This document shows positions 38,676 through 50,098 of a stretch of DNA of 64,000 bases, piece by piece. The number at the start of each line of letters is the position of its first letter. Within the stretch, counting starts at the first letter, position 1. Source of the stretch: Coriaria nepalensis (Eukaryota; Streptophyta; Magnoliopsida; Cucurbitales; Coriariaceae); contig CP114493.1 of the NCBI GenBank assembly GCA_027186245.1, positions 5,091,501 through 5,155,500 on the forward strand, written 5' to 3'. The position numbers were made by a program, and so were the translations under genes. The notes below the pieces were generated by a model. That model saw only the letters and a program-made list of their open reading frames with translations, was not told where the DNA came from and ran no database searches.

Positions 38676-39151
38676 GTTTTTTTTTTATATATTGCTATTT
38701 ACAAAGTATATAAAAATAAAAAGAATAAATATGTACAAGAGAATAGCCTAGAATTAAGGACAAGATATTGAGCAGAATATTAAGGTAGCTAATTAAGGTA
38801 ACGTATTCTCGATACCCTCCCGCAAGTTGAGTGTCGGATTTGAACAGACATGAAGCTTGGTACAAAAGAAATCAAAGAGAGGGCTATAAACACTTTCGGT
38901 GAAGAGGTCGGCAACCTGTAGATGAGAGGGCATATATTAAGTGCAAAGTTACCAATAACAACAAGTGCTAGAAGAAAATGATAGTCTAATTCAACATGCT
39001 TGGCCCGTTTGTGGGAAACAGGGTTGGAGCTTAAGAACATCGCACTTTTATTGTCACACAAAAGAATAGGCTTTGGTGAAATGGGAACCTTAAGATCATG
39101 AAGTAGATGAGTGAGCCAAAGGAGTTCAACTACAGTAGTGGTAAAGGCACG

Positions 39152-40262
39152 CTACTCTAATTCATAGCTAGAACGAGAGACAATGGGTTGCTTTTTAACA
39201 CTCCAAGAAACCAAATTGGTGCCAAGATAAATAGAGTAGCTAGAGGTGGAACGACGAGTATCAGGACAACTGGTCCAATCAGTGTCAGAGTAAGCAACTA
39301 GGGCACCAGGAGCAGCATAAGGACAAAAAGTAAGACCAAAGTGAAGTGTGCCCTTGACATAACGTAAGATGCGTTTGACCGCAAGAAAGTGATCTATAAT
39401 AGGGGTATGCAAAAACTGACTAACATAGTCGACAACATGAGCAATGTCAGGGCGAGTGATGGTTAAGTACTGAAGGGCACCAACTAGGGATCGATAGAGA
39501 GTATGGTCCGAGAAGGCAGGACCATCGCTAATTAGATGCTAGAGACAACCATAGTAGTGTGAATATGCTTGCTGTCAAGTAACTGGGCACGAGTCAGAAT
39601 ATCCTGGGCATATTTTAGTTGATTGATAAAAAGACCATTATAGTGGAAGTGGCTTCCAGACCTAGAAATTAGTTGAGAGAGCCCAAATCCTTGGTGGAAA
39701 ACTCAGAATTGAGCTTGCGAGCAAAGCTGGCAAGAAGAGAAGAGTTGTTGCCAGTAATGATAATATCATCAACATACAAAAGCAGATAAATAATGTCAGA
39801 CTGCTGATGAAAGACAAAAAGAGAGGTGTCTGCACAAGTGCAAGAAAACCCAAGGGTAAGAAGAAGGGAGCTTAAATGCTAAAACTAGGCACGATGAGCT
39901 TGTTTGAGGTCATAGAGAGCTTTCTTCAACTGACAGACATGATTCAGGTACTAGGGATCAATATGTCCAGGAGGCTATTCCATATATACATTTTTAGTGA
40001 GAGTGCCATTGAGGAATGCATTCTTCACATCAAGTTGGGGGAGAGGCCATCTGTTGGTGACAACAAGAAGGAGCACAACACGAACAGTAGTAGTCTTAAT
40101 AACATGACTAAAAGTGTCAGTGTAATCAAGATAAGGTACCTGAGTATAGCCTTTGGCCACAAGATGAGCCTTGAGACGCTCAATGGACCCATCATGCAAA
40201 TATTTGGTTCAGAACACCCATTTGGAACCAACAATATTTGTGTGGGCAGGTCGAGGAACTAG
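39152..40262 (-). pseudogene. copia reverse transcriptase / RNase H remnant
   Basis: Blocks in order on the minus strand: ERLKAHLVAKGYTQ (RT N-part, 40180-40130), LDVKNAFLNGTLTKNVYM (40030-39980), a degraded YVDDII-type catalytic strand (about 39790-39770), and RNase H AVKRILRYVKGTLHFGL through VAYSDTDWTSC (39385-39270) with SRSSYELE at 39175. Frameshifts divide it into at least four frames. These are conserved copia RVT_2 and RNase H signatures. Confidence 0.85.
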
Positions 40263-40480
40263 AACCTAGGTGTGATTATGTTACAGAGCTTGAACTTCTT
40301 CATTCATGGCAGTAAGCCATGCATGATTCTTAGCAGCAAACTTGAATCCTTTAGGCTCGGTGAAGGCAAGAAGAGCAGAGAGAAGCCCATAGAAGCTTAA
40401 CACACTGAAATTCACCGGATGACGGGTCTTGAAGATGCTAGCTTTAGCTCGAGTAAGCATAGGATGAGAACCCTACGGAG

Positions 40481-40598
40481 GAGCTGGAGTAGGAGCAACA
40501 TCAGAAGCAACAGGAGGTGTGCGAGGCTCCAAAGACGGGGAGCTGGAGTAGGAGCAACATCAGAAGCAACAAGAGGTGTGCGAGGCTCCAAAGACGGG
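40481..40598. repeat. 59-bp tandem duplication inside copia pol
   Basis: Two adjacent copies (starting 40481 and 40540) of a GAGCTGGAGTAGGAGC-led unit that are almost identical. The 59-bp length is not a multiple of three, so it would frameshift the integrase-RT linker. The high identity suggests the duplication is younger than most of the element's decay. Confidence 0.9.
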
Positions 40599-40989
40599 GA
40601 AGAAGGACTTGCAAGAGAGTCAGTAACCTACAAAGACTTGGCCACTAAGTTAGTACAAATAACACACATGTTAGATCTGGATGGTGTAATGGGTGGAGAA
40701 TGGTGCAGAAGAGACATCGGAGGAGGGTCAATTTGAGGCATGGTTGATTTAAGGAAATTTGAAAAATGGAGAGAAGAAGGGGGTTGGGCCTGGGAGCCAT
40801 ATCTGGAAGGAAAGTGGTTTTCATCAAATTGAGTATGGCAGGTGATATAAAGCTTAGAGGTGGTGGGATCAAGACAACGAAAACCTTTGTGAGAAAGACT
40901 GTACCCTAGAAAGATACAATGAATGTTGCAAGGGGAATGTTGGTTTTCAACAAAATTTTGAAAGTGAATAAAGACGTCATAAAAGTTAT

Positions 40990-41760
40990 ATTTTCATTTC
41001 AAAGGATAAAACCAAGTAAAACGGGAATAATCATCAATGAATAACACATAATAAATAAAATCCCAAAGTTGACTTAACGGGAGAGGGACCCCAAATATCG
41101 CAATAAATAAGATCCAACACATGAGATGAGCGACGTTCATTACGAGAATAAGACAAGCGATGATTTTTTGTGATTTGACGCATGTCACATAATGAAGGAG
41201 AGGGAAACAATGAGGTAAGAGAAAGATTGCCGTTTTTATTTAATAAAGAAATAACAAAATGGCTCACATGTCCGAGATGAGCATGTCAAAAATCATATGA
41301 GGCATGAAGAGCCTTATTTTTAAGAATAGAAATGAAAGTGTAATTTCCGCGCTTCAGCACATATAGGCCACCAACTCTTTTATCGGTTGCCACCACCCTT
41401 CCCGTTTGTTGATTTTGGATAGGGAAAAAAGTTATTAGTAAATGTAACAGCAAGAGGAAAATTAGATGTTAATTTACTAATTGACAAGAAATTTTTCCTT
41501 AAGCAAGGAATAACTAATACATCCAATAAATCAAGAGATGGGGTAGGAGAGATGGTACCGGTGTGAGTAATGGGAAGGGAAGCACCATTCCCGACAACTA
41601 CACGATCCTTACCCGTGTAATTACTTGATTGATCCAAGTGGGAGAGGTCTGGTGTCATGTGGGCCGAGGCCCCTGTGTCTAGGTACCAGTCACCAGGCTT
41701 GAAAGGCCTCGGCAAGATTGGATGTGGTGCTAACAGGTTCTCCACCCTGTGCATACCGCT
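40990..41760 (-). pseudogene. copia protease and integrase remnant
   Basis: The frame 41754-41380 contains the aspartic protease motif DTGASAH and the downstream LLDVLVIPCLRKNFLSISKL block. The following frames carry the integrase HHCC-like region (CDMRQITKNHRLS) and the DIWGP and VLFIDDYSRFTWFY core (DDE first-Asp strand). The protease active site is preserved but surrounded by frameshifts. Confidence 0.85.
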
Positions 41761-41811
41761 GGTTGCACTTATCCGCGTTGTGCCCTTCTTAGTGGCAAAA
41801 TTAGCAGCGTG

Positions 41812-42310
41812 TCAGACGGCGGCCCTATCCGGAGTTGGAACAGCCATTGCCGTGGTGGGAAGATGAGTTGCGACCCAATTGATGGCGAGGCTGGTTTCTG
41901 AAAGCTGAGCAAGATTGACTGTGATTTGTGACTGTGAAAGCAGCTGTGGGTGGACCAGAGTGGTCAAGAGATTTCTAGAAAAGCTCAAAGCTTTCCGCCT
42001 TGGAGACCAAATCGGGAAAGAAGGGAAGTGGCGTTTGAGCCATTTAGGCGGTGGAAAAACTAGTGAAATCCGAACCAAGGCCACGAAGGAACCAATGGAC
42101 TTTATCAGTGCCGTCAATTGGTCTTCCAATGGGGTGGAGTTGATCAAAAAGGGCCTTGAACGCTCGAGCATAATCGGTTACCGATCACGTCCCGCGTCTC
42201 ATCAATTGAAGGTCATCCTTGAGTCGAATTTCTCTAGCTTTTGTCAATTCGGCTACGAGTCAATTCATAAGCTCACATCCTTGTTTTGTCATACAGATAT
42301 AGGTATGTAT
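41812..42310 (-). pseudogene. copia gag C-terminal remnant
   Basis: Read with frame changes, the minus strand gives blocks resembling the UBN2/gag family: a REIRLKDDLQLM-like helix, a TDYARAFKAL-like helix, GRPIDGTDKV and WFLRGLG. A His/Gly/Ser-rich tail follows before the protease. Coding similarity stops at about 42310, within gag; the N-terminal third is not present. Confidence 0.65.
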
Positions 42311-43159
42311 AATGAAACTAAACAAGCAGGAAAATAAGAAAATAAACTAAATAATTAAGTAATTAAAATCCAAAGTATATGATTAATAAATTTAAAAAGT
42401 AAAATATATATGTGTATATATATATATATGTAGGTTCACATATGCTTCTTTAGCAATATATTAAACAAAGATTTGACCTGCATTTAATAACCTCTTACCT
42501 GGCAAGAGACCCTTCTATCTAGCTTAAGATAAACGTTCGGCTAAATAGAAGTGTCACGTTCCAAAGCTAAGAAGAATTAGTATCATGTTAATAACCATTT
42601 TGAATCTGGTCGAAGGTATTCACGTAGACACTCTTCGCTCACAACAAAAATAGAAAACATTCCTCTCTTCCAGTCTCTCTTCTCAAGCAGAAAGAAGTTG
42701 AGAAATTAAGTTCGATCAAAACCAGTGACAAGCGGGATAAGGTGGGATAAGAAGTCAAGATTTAAGTACGTATTTGACTTCTATCTTTTTGTATTTTGGA
42801 ATTTGGCGCATATTAAGTTAACCTATAGGATTAACAAAAATATGAAGTTAATAATTCGAATATTCATGTTGAGTATAATTAGTCAATGGTTTATGTGTTA
42901 AGTCTCAATTTGGAAATGAAATGAAACAAAATAGAATACCAAACTGCATTATGATCATAGAAACCAAATTTGGAAACGATGCTAGAATAGAGATCTGTAG
43001 GTTCACTTAGATATACTCTTTTAGCCATAAGGAGGTTTATAATGAACTCTGAAACATTACAGAAGAACACTAGAGGTCATACCCTTCAAATTGATATAAG
43101 ACTGGAAAATTTAAGACATTAGAATGAAAAATCATAAAAAAAATTCAAATGTTAACGTG

Positions 43160-43375
43160 AAAGGGTCGACAGCTTGATGGGTCGACGGGGTTAACGGGTC
43201 ATCGGAGTCAATGCTTTTAAAATGCAAAAAGGTTGATGGGGTCGACACCTTTAATATGCAAAAGAGTCGATGGGGTCGACGCCTTCAGTACATGAACAGT
43301 CGAAGGGTCGACGCTCTTAGTATGCAAAGAGTTTAACATATCGATAGGTCGACGGGTCGATAGGACAGTCGACGT
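43160..43375. repeat. GTCGAC-rich irregular tandem repeat
   Basis: GTCGAC or GTCGAT recurs at 43165, 43181, 43241, 43266, 43275, 43307, 43348, 43356 and 43368. The intervening phrases are similar (ATGGGGTCGACGCCTT, TATGCAAAGAG, ACGGGTC), giving units of about 35-45 bp. CpG-containing and far less AT-rich than its flanks. Confidence 0.8.
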
Positions 43376-43504
43376 CTGCTACAAGTGTTAGAAGAATACC
43401 TTTAAAATGTTCATGAATAAGATGTTCATGAAGAATACCTTTAAAATCTAGAATGTATTAGGACGCAAAGTGTTAGAAATAGAAGCTAAATCGAGACGAT
43501 TGAA

Positions 43505-43865
43505 AATAGAAAATCTGAAAGGAAGAAAAAGTTATCGGTCTGGATCAAGAACTTAGATCGATAAGCGTGATCTTAAGTCGCAATCTGGAAAGAGGAAAGT
43601 GTCATCGATCTAGATCGGGAACTCAGACCGAGGAGCGTGATTTTAAGTCTCGATCTGGGAAAGAGGAAAGTGTCCTCGATCCGAGAACTCAGTCTGAAGA
43701 GCATGATTTTAAGTCTCGGTTTGGGAAAGAGGAAAGAGTCCTTGATCTAGATCGGGAACTCAAACTGAGGGGAGTGATCTTAAGTCTTAGTTTAGGAAGA
43801 GGAAGGAGTCCTCGGTCTAGATCGGAAACCCAGATCGAGAAATGTTATTTTAGGTCTAGTTCTAA
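43505..43865 (+). repeat. ~70-bp minisatellite, about five copies
   Basis: Units marked by TTAAGTCTCG(A/G)T(C/T)TGG begin at about 43575, 43645, 43711, 43782 and 43852 (spacing 70, 66, 71, 70), with a further diverged copy to the left. Each carries GGAAAGAGGAAAGTGTC and GATCTAGATCGGGAACTCAGA. An open frame (43567-43896, 109 codons) runs through it only because the unit is rich in sense codons. The 70/71-bp spacing is out of frame between copies, so I do not call it a gene. Confidence 0.85.
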
Positions 43866-45196
43866 GGATGTAGAGGAGGTTGAAAAAAAAAACTGAAATA
43901 ATGAACATTGAACGTTCAAGTTTCTAGAATGCTTTAGAATGTGAAAAAGGATATGCATGAGCTAAAATAAGGTGATAAGCCTCACATAAGAGTTATAAAT
44001 AAAGGTGAACAAAGATTTCCCAATTAACCAAGTAAGGGATAATAAGAAAAAAGTTGGAATTAAATGTCTAAAAATAAATGAGATATACTTAGTAAGATAA
44101 GCGAACTAAATAGAAATGCTTATGAAAAGTTAAGTTAATTTCCTAAGTGTATAGGCAAACAATGGACTCAGTGTTCATGAACTACACTATCTCTAAAGGT
44201 AAGCTTGAAATCCAAGTACGTACAATCTCACCTACAACATGGAAGTTGTTTTTGAAATGCGATGAGTTGTGTTCTAATCATTGAATGGTGGCTCATATAT
44301 GAATTGACTGGTAATCATGTAATGATTGATTGCAATGAGTGCTAAATTTGTTATAATCATTATTATAGAAATTCTTGAACAACGTATGCACTCATAAGTA
44401 TCATGCCAATTTTCCTTACATTTCATGTTGAGAAATTAAGAAGTGCAAGAGATAGATAGAAATGAGATAAAGTAAGATATTTCGTACCAACCTTCGAAGG
44501 AAGGGCGCCAAGCCTAATGAAGAGCGGATTAGATTGGGTCGCTCCCTCAACTTTCCATTGGTCGAGCACTCAATTGGTACGTACACAGTGCCCAATAAAA
44601 AGAATAAGTAAGAAAATATTAAAAAGATTAATAAAAGAGCATATGATAACTTTTATGAAGGATATGAGTCTAAAGTTATTATATGTTACATGCACATACA
44701 TCATATGCATTTATAACTATTTTGTGAGTCATGATTGTACTTGCTGAGTGAAAACTCATATTTTACATCCCATGTTGTAAGTATTAAGGGTAAGTAAATC
44801 ATTTAGTTACCCTGATATGGTTATCGAGGAAGTGTGATGATGGCGGAGGTGGTAGTGGTGTCATAACTGTAGTAACGTTGTAAGCTTCCGTTTTATAATT
44901 ATAAAGAATACTTGTCGTAAATATTTTAATGCATTGTGAAGACTTAGGCAATACTTTAAGAACCGATGCATAAATATTTTGAAAGCTTATAGTCGACATA
45001 TGCATAATGAATAGTAGTATGATAGCACTTTTCCTAAATAGGATAACTTTTGCTATGAAGCAAGAAACATTTTTTAAAAGAAAAGTTTTTAAATGATTTT
45101 TGAAACTAATCTCTTAGTGGAAAAAAAAAAATCTCTGATAAAAAAATGAAAGGTTAATAGTGTAACGGTCCGGATTGAGCGGGTTGTTACATAGAA

Positions 45197-45794
45197 TATC
45201 GATATTCAAAATATGTCTTAGTGAATAGTTTTCTTATCCCAAACTAACTTAATTTCACGCTTCGTTGTGCACGAACTAATGATCACCTATACATATTCCC
45301 ATATGGTTGGGCCAAAAGATTAAGTAAAATATTACAATATTCCCGATAGTTCAATCTTAAGCAAAATATCAAATATATTTCACAATATAACAAAATATCT
45401 TATAGTTCATATGATGAAATTTATATGCATCATATACTTACAAAAATGACTATGACTACACTTAAATCCTGGTGACACAGGTAAAAATACATTACGAAAC
45501 TACATATACAAAATTTGCTAAAATTCACCCAATTTTTTGAGTCCAAAACATACACAAATGCCAACATTAACCTAGTTGGCCGGGTCAAAGCTTAGCCTTA
45601 TTTAAAACGAAAAAAATTCCCATTTATATTAAATACTTAACTTACATAATAAATTCATGTGTGCATATACTGAGTTTAAATATTTAACAGAACAATGCAA
45701 TATACTTGACCTAAATTTTAACTAACCTTTAAGTTTCATAAAAATTGTTCCAAAGATGATTTTGAAATTCTTAAATGGATTCTTGAATGAACAA
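45197..45794. other. unassigned repeat-like sequence between solo LTR and hAT copy 2
   Basis: AT-rich sequence without coding potential. It may be the left half of an older long-terminal-repeat sequence that resumes to the right of hAT copy 2 (about 48840-49370), but I could not align it to another copy in the window. Confidence 0.35.
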
Positions 45795-45796
45795 TT

Positions 45797-48700
45797 AGAA
45801 CTGTCAAAACACGCCACTCGGCCCAGACCACGCCCGGCTTTTTACTATTTGCCAAACACAAAACGGGCCAGACTGGCAGGCCTAAAACGGGTCGACTTTA
45901 AAAAAAAAAAAAAAAAGAATGAAAAATATAATAAATAAATATATAAATATATATATAAATAAATACAATTTTAGCGAAATAAATATTTCATTGCATATTA
46001 ATAAATAATATGTATATGTTTAAACCATTATGGTTTTGTCAAAAAAATCCCCCAACCTTAAGGAGGAAAAACAGACATCACAATGAAGACATAAATAAAA
46101 ATAAAAATAAAAATAAAAATAAAAATAAAATTGTTAATAAAGTATAATCTATTATCTATTTATTAGTGATGGTTGGTCATTGGTGGACAGCATAATTGCT
46201 TTCTGCTCTTAAAGTTTTATCATCTAAGAACATATTTTGAAAATATTGAACAAAATCTTCATTATGAGTGTATGTTGATCTCGATGAGTTTCATGCTCTC
46301 AATATCTTATGCATAATAATGTTTCAACCATTTTTATCCTTAGTGAAATCCTCCTATCTTCAATAATTTTCCCACTTATGCTGAATGCTAATTTGGAAGA
46401 AACCATTGAGATGAGAATAGTTAAGACATCTTGTGCAAGTCATGCTAGTATAGAAAATCGTGTAGAGCTTTTCTTCCACAAATCCATAAGGCATAAGGAT
46501 TTCGAATAATTTGCACAAGAATAAAAAAAATGAGAAATCGGTTTCGAGGTATTTTTAGAGTTCCATCCTAGTGAAACGGAAAATGGAATTGAAACCAAAA
46601 CCGAAATTGCTAACAAAATTCAAACTCTTCATCTTACGTCGTAAGTAGATGTACGTATTATCATAAAGACCAAACACTTCATATAACTTATTAGTAGCGT
46701 TAGCAATAGTGAAAGAATAATCAACATTTATATGTCGACTTATAAATATAAGAGCATTTATTTGACCTTGTAACTTAACCGTATGATCTAATATAAAAGC
46801 AAAAGTACATGAAAGAAAATTTTCCTTCCAATATTTTTTAAATTTTGAAACAATTTTCTAAACAACAAATCTAAAAACTTCATCATTGTCACATATCTGA
46901 AATAAGCTAATCATTTCAATAAGTGAATGCAAAAGAAGAGGAGATGTAATAATAAACATATGAAAATCAGATAGTAGAATCATAAAATATTTATAAAAAG
47001 CATGCAAATTTTTCAGGTACATCCTAATCAGAACTACTCAACAAAATAAGAGGATCACAATAATTAAAAAAAAAATCACTATTATTTTTTTATGTGGGAG
47101 GACACTTTTGATATCAAATATGTAAAATTTCACTTTACGGGCATATCAGTTCTAAAATTTTGAGGCTAAATGCCTCATAATATCTTTTAAACTTAGCCAA
47201 CCTGGAATTCGAACTACTAATCCACGATAACACCAATCGAATTTTGCCAATAGAACAATTTATCTATTGTTATTTCATACCTGATTTTATAATGAAGTTT
47301 ATGATGCGACACACATAATGTTGATGTAGAAAAATTCCACCATTATGCTGCTAAATTATGATTCAAATAAATAGACGGTTCTTGTGTTTGCTGTAATATT
47401 ATTTAAAGTTATGGATATTATACATTTTTTATATCAAATTCACTCAAAACTTTTATTATTAAATCACATATATTTTCATCAGTATTTATTTTATTTATAA
47501 CTCTAAATCATATTAATTTTTTATTTAAGGTCTATTCCAAATCTAAGTAATGAATATCAACACATAAATAATCTTTTTTAGAATGTGTATTCCAAATATC
47601 GGAAGTCAAAACAAAAGTAAGATTTAAATCACCACATTCTATATTTAATTCATCACATTTCTTTTCTAAAATATGCATGCATGTTAGATCTAATAGTATT
47701 TCTACTTGTGCTTTTATATTATGGGTTATATATTTTTTTAATGTGTTTCTCATAATAAACATTATAACTAGTATTAATAGGTAAATTACTAGCAACAATA
47801 AGTTTAACTAGAGATTCTAAGGTCACGTACTGATTGTACCATCAATGTTAAAATCCAGTTGAGTTTGATTTATACATGCACTAGCTTTAGCCGTATATTT
47901 CTCTTTGTGGCGTTTCAAGTATTTAGTTCCATTATTTGGACTTGCGACCAAAATATTTTTGTAATACTTGCATATTGCACCATCAATATCCTCACATTTC
48001 TTATTTTTGTGTGGAATTATATTGAAAGTATCCCAAATCTCAGAGGTTAGCTTATTACGTCTCTTTGTAGGCATTATATTTGTGAAGGTAGCAATATCAA
48101 TATTATATGATGATGGTGATGAAGGACCTGGTAATATATTAAATTGTGTTTAAATTGATGGTATCGACGGTGAATTTAAACTAATTTCGGCATAAAAATT
48201 TTACTCATACTCATTTAGGAAGTTAAAGTCACATTAAGAATAACTGATTAATCATAAAAATATAAATAAATAAAATTTGAAGTAAAAAAGTAAAACATTA
48301 ATATTAGGTATAGTAATAAATAATAACATTGTTAACATTAAAAAATTATAATTTATGTAAGATAAGAGAATTAGGGATTATGTAAAAATAAATATTAATT
48401 ATAATTTATAATATTATGAATTAGAAGATTAGAGAACAGAGAGAAAATGAGAAAATATGCGGAAGAATTATAGTGGGGAATATTTATGGGAAAAATTCGA
48501 GTGAGAAAAAAATTTAAAAATTATTATGTGAAGATTGTACAATTTTGAAATATTTTATCTCAACCAAATGAAATGAAGAAGGAAGAAAAAGCAAAAAAAT
48601 TAAAAAATAATAAGAAGGCAAAAAAATTAAAAAAAAAATCAAATCAAATTTTGAATTTAAGATTGGGAGGGCCTTCACCTAAAAGTCCTCTCAAACTCAA

Positions 48701-48930
48701 ATAGCATAGGCGGCAGGCTTAGTAGGTTTGCTGCATATGCTAGCCTAAGCCTACACCGTAAGCTTAGGCCTACGATATTGATGGGCTGAGCTGGGGCTTA
48801 GACATGCCCAAGCATCTACATAAGGGACGTGCTTAATCCAATACATCTATGTTGGGTAAGGTTCGCTTCAGAACGAATATTTTCGATAAGTTATAGATCA
48901 GACCGAAAAGTTCAACTTATTTTAACAATT
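45797..48930 (-). mobile_element. Decayed hAT DNA transposon, copy 2
   Basis: Left end TTAGAACTGTCAAAAC (45795) and right end TTTTAACAATTCTA (ending about 48927) form an imperfect inverted repeat of about 15 bp. This is the TAGA.CTGTCAAAAC terminus common in plant hAT elements, with GGGCC-rich subterminal sequence. The minus strand encodes a BED zinc finger (48074-47823) followed by transposase sequence (47798-47532) with LTSDIWNTHSKKDYLCVDIHYLD, the conserved hAT catalytic-region block TSDIW....GY.C...HY.D. Further C-terminal remnants run to about 46300, with many stops. An (AAAAAT)n tract lies at about 46095-46130. It is a paralogue of the 20.98-23.94 kb element but better preserved. Confidence 0.8.
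47823..48074 (-). pseudogene. hAT transposase BED zinc-finger exon remnant
   Basis: Open frame of 83 codons: KRRNKLTSEIWDTFNII, then ICKYYKNILVA (second Cys of the usual C-x2-C replaced by Tyr) and NNGTKYLKRHKEKYTAKA. BED fingers need C-x2-C...H-x(3-5)-[HC]. Here the second Cys and the last ligand are lost, so metal binding is probably gone. It continues in another frame to the transposase block at 47798. Confidence 0.75.
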
Positions 48931-50098
48931 CTAGTATAAATTACATTTTGAAATAAGTTATAATCTTAGAACCACTATTTAAAATAATATAACCGCTCTA
49001 GTAAAATCATTAATCTAGTCATAAGAATATGAAGTAATATTATTTTGCATAATTACCAAGCTTCACGTTTTACATATAAGGATTACATAATAACACTTCT
49101 TAAACACTTAAAATTTGTACAAAATCAATTATTAAAATTTTAATTTCGATTACTTTTACCATAAAACAAATATCCTTACATGCAAATCAAAATAACAATA
49201 GAAAACCAACCACAGAGAAATAGACTAAAGTCTATACGTTCAAATTTAATACAAAAACAAACCACATTGAAAATAAATTCACCTACCTTATAAAGTTCCA
49301 CTAGATTCCCGATAGCGATCAGGATCCAAATCAGTGTCAAATCTTACAAAGCGGGGAGCTTGATTTGAATCATGTTTGAAGTGAGCGGGAGGGTATAATT
49401 ATTAGCTTTTAATAGAAGGGAGGGTATAATACAATTTGAAAATTTTTAAATAATTTATAATAAATTTAACTATAATAATATTTATTTATTTATTTATTAA
49501 AAATATATTCTCATATATTATCTACCCTCAACTTTTTATTATAATTGGACATCAGGAATCACAGTCGGCCCGCTGTCCAAATCCTAATCAGCTCCACCCC
49601 AGAAGGAACGAGTCAGCCCGAAAAAGAAGAGGCCCAACCTTGACCAGATTGAACAGTCAAAGACTCCAACAACTCTGAGTCAGACGAAGAAAGAATAATT
49701 GACTGGTTCAATTTTCTCACCCATCTAAGCCCTCTTCATTGTTAAAAATCTTTTTAAAACTCAGTAGAGCAATCTTGCATCAGCAGTCGCCATGCCTGCC
49801 ATCGCTATCTGTAAACAACAATTTATGATGAATCAACGCAGTCATTTTCCATCGCTCCTGCTCGGAAAATTAACAAAAGCTACTATAATGAATACTCCTC
49901 CACTTTCTCTCTCCTCCACTTCCTACTTCTTCTTCTTCGTTTGACTTCGTCTATGTAAAATTCTCATACTTCTCATTCCATGCATATATTTAAAAACCAA
50001 ACCCCTCTCTCAGAACTTCTAATACAACTCCACGATCTCAACTCTTCTTCTTTCTAATTACAGTTTCAGTTTTTTTTCATAGGTTTAGTCACAAGTAA
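48931..50098 (+). promoter_or_regulatory. Upstream region of PUB22/23-like gene with W-box cluster
   Basis: The left part (48931-49540) is AT-rich repeat debris. From about 49540 base composition normalises. W-box cores TTGAC(C/T) occur at 49640-49645, 49655-49660 (reverse), 49699-49704 and 49941-49946. A TATATTTAAA box at 49985-49994 is followed by a CT-rich leader (50000-50080) to the ATG at 50099. W-boxes are WRKY sites, and PUB22/23/24 genes are known as rapidly elicitor-induced. Site use here is inference. Confidence 0.5.

Larger units (their letters stand above)
38679..42310 (-). mobile_element. Decayed Ty1/copia retrotransposon copy, 5'-truncated
   Basis: Minus-strand copia order is complete from within gag to the RNase H end. 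Gag UBN2-type remnant is at 42300-41812 and protease WYLDTGASAHMT at ~41690-41640. The integrase zinc-binding and core blocks (HLDH-type, then YCDIWGPSP...SRFTWFYPLK) are at 41300-40994. RT LDVKNAFLNGTL is at ~40050 with the DDIII strand at ~39780, and RNase H (AYSDTDWTSCPDTRRSTSSY) is at 39412-39152 with its end at 38789. All are broken by frameshifts. Past the polypurine-like GCGGGAGGG (38815) only about 130 bp of LTR-like sequence remain before a ten-A run (coding strand, 38679-38688). No 5' LTR or gag N-terminus is seen, so the copy may be a reverse-transcribed mRNA inserted by another machinery, or simply truncated. Confidence 0.82.
42551..45191 (+). mobile_element. Probable solo LTR (Ty3/gypsy, long-LTR type)
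   Basis: A 2.64-kb block beginning (G)TGTCACGTTCC and ending GGGTTGTTACA, the TG...CA form of long chromovirus-type LTRs. It is flanked on both sides by TAGAA (42546-42550 and 45192-45196), a possible 5-bp target-site duplication. Near its right end a TGTAACGGTCC motif (45161) echoes the left terminus. Internally there are no coding domains except a repeat-derived frame, plus two minisatellites. TGCTGAGTGAAAACTCA (about 44733-44755) resembles a motif common in such LTRs. The polarity is a guess. No internal retroelement region adjoins either side, hence solo LTR. Confidence 0.45.

Noticed and set aside
41915..42337. 140-codon plus-strand ORF at the copia 5' side
   Set aside because: Antisense shadow of the copia gag remnant, which is read on the minus strand.
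43575..43865. Direct repeats that superficially resemble a CRISPR array
   Set aside because: Units are contiguous minisatellite copies of ~70 bp without unique spacers, in a plant genome.
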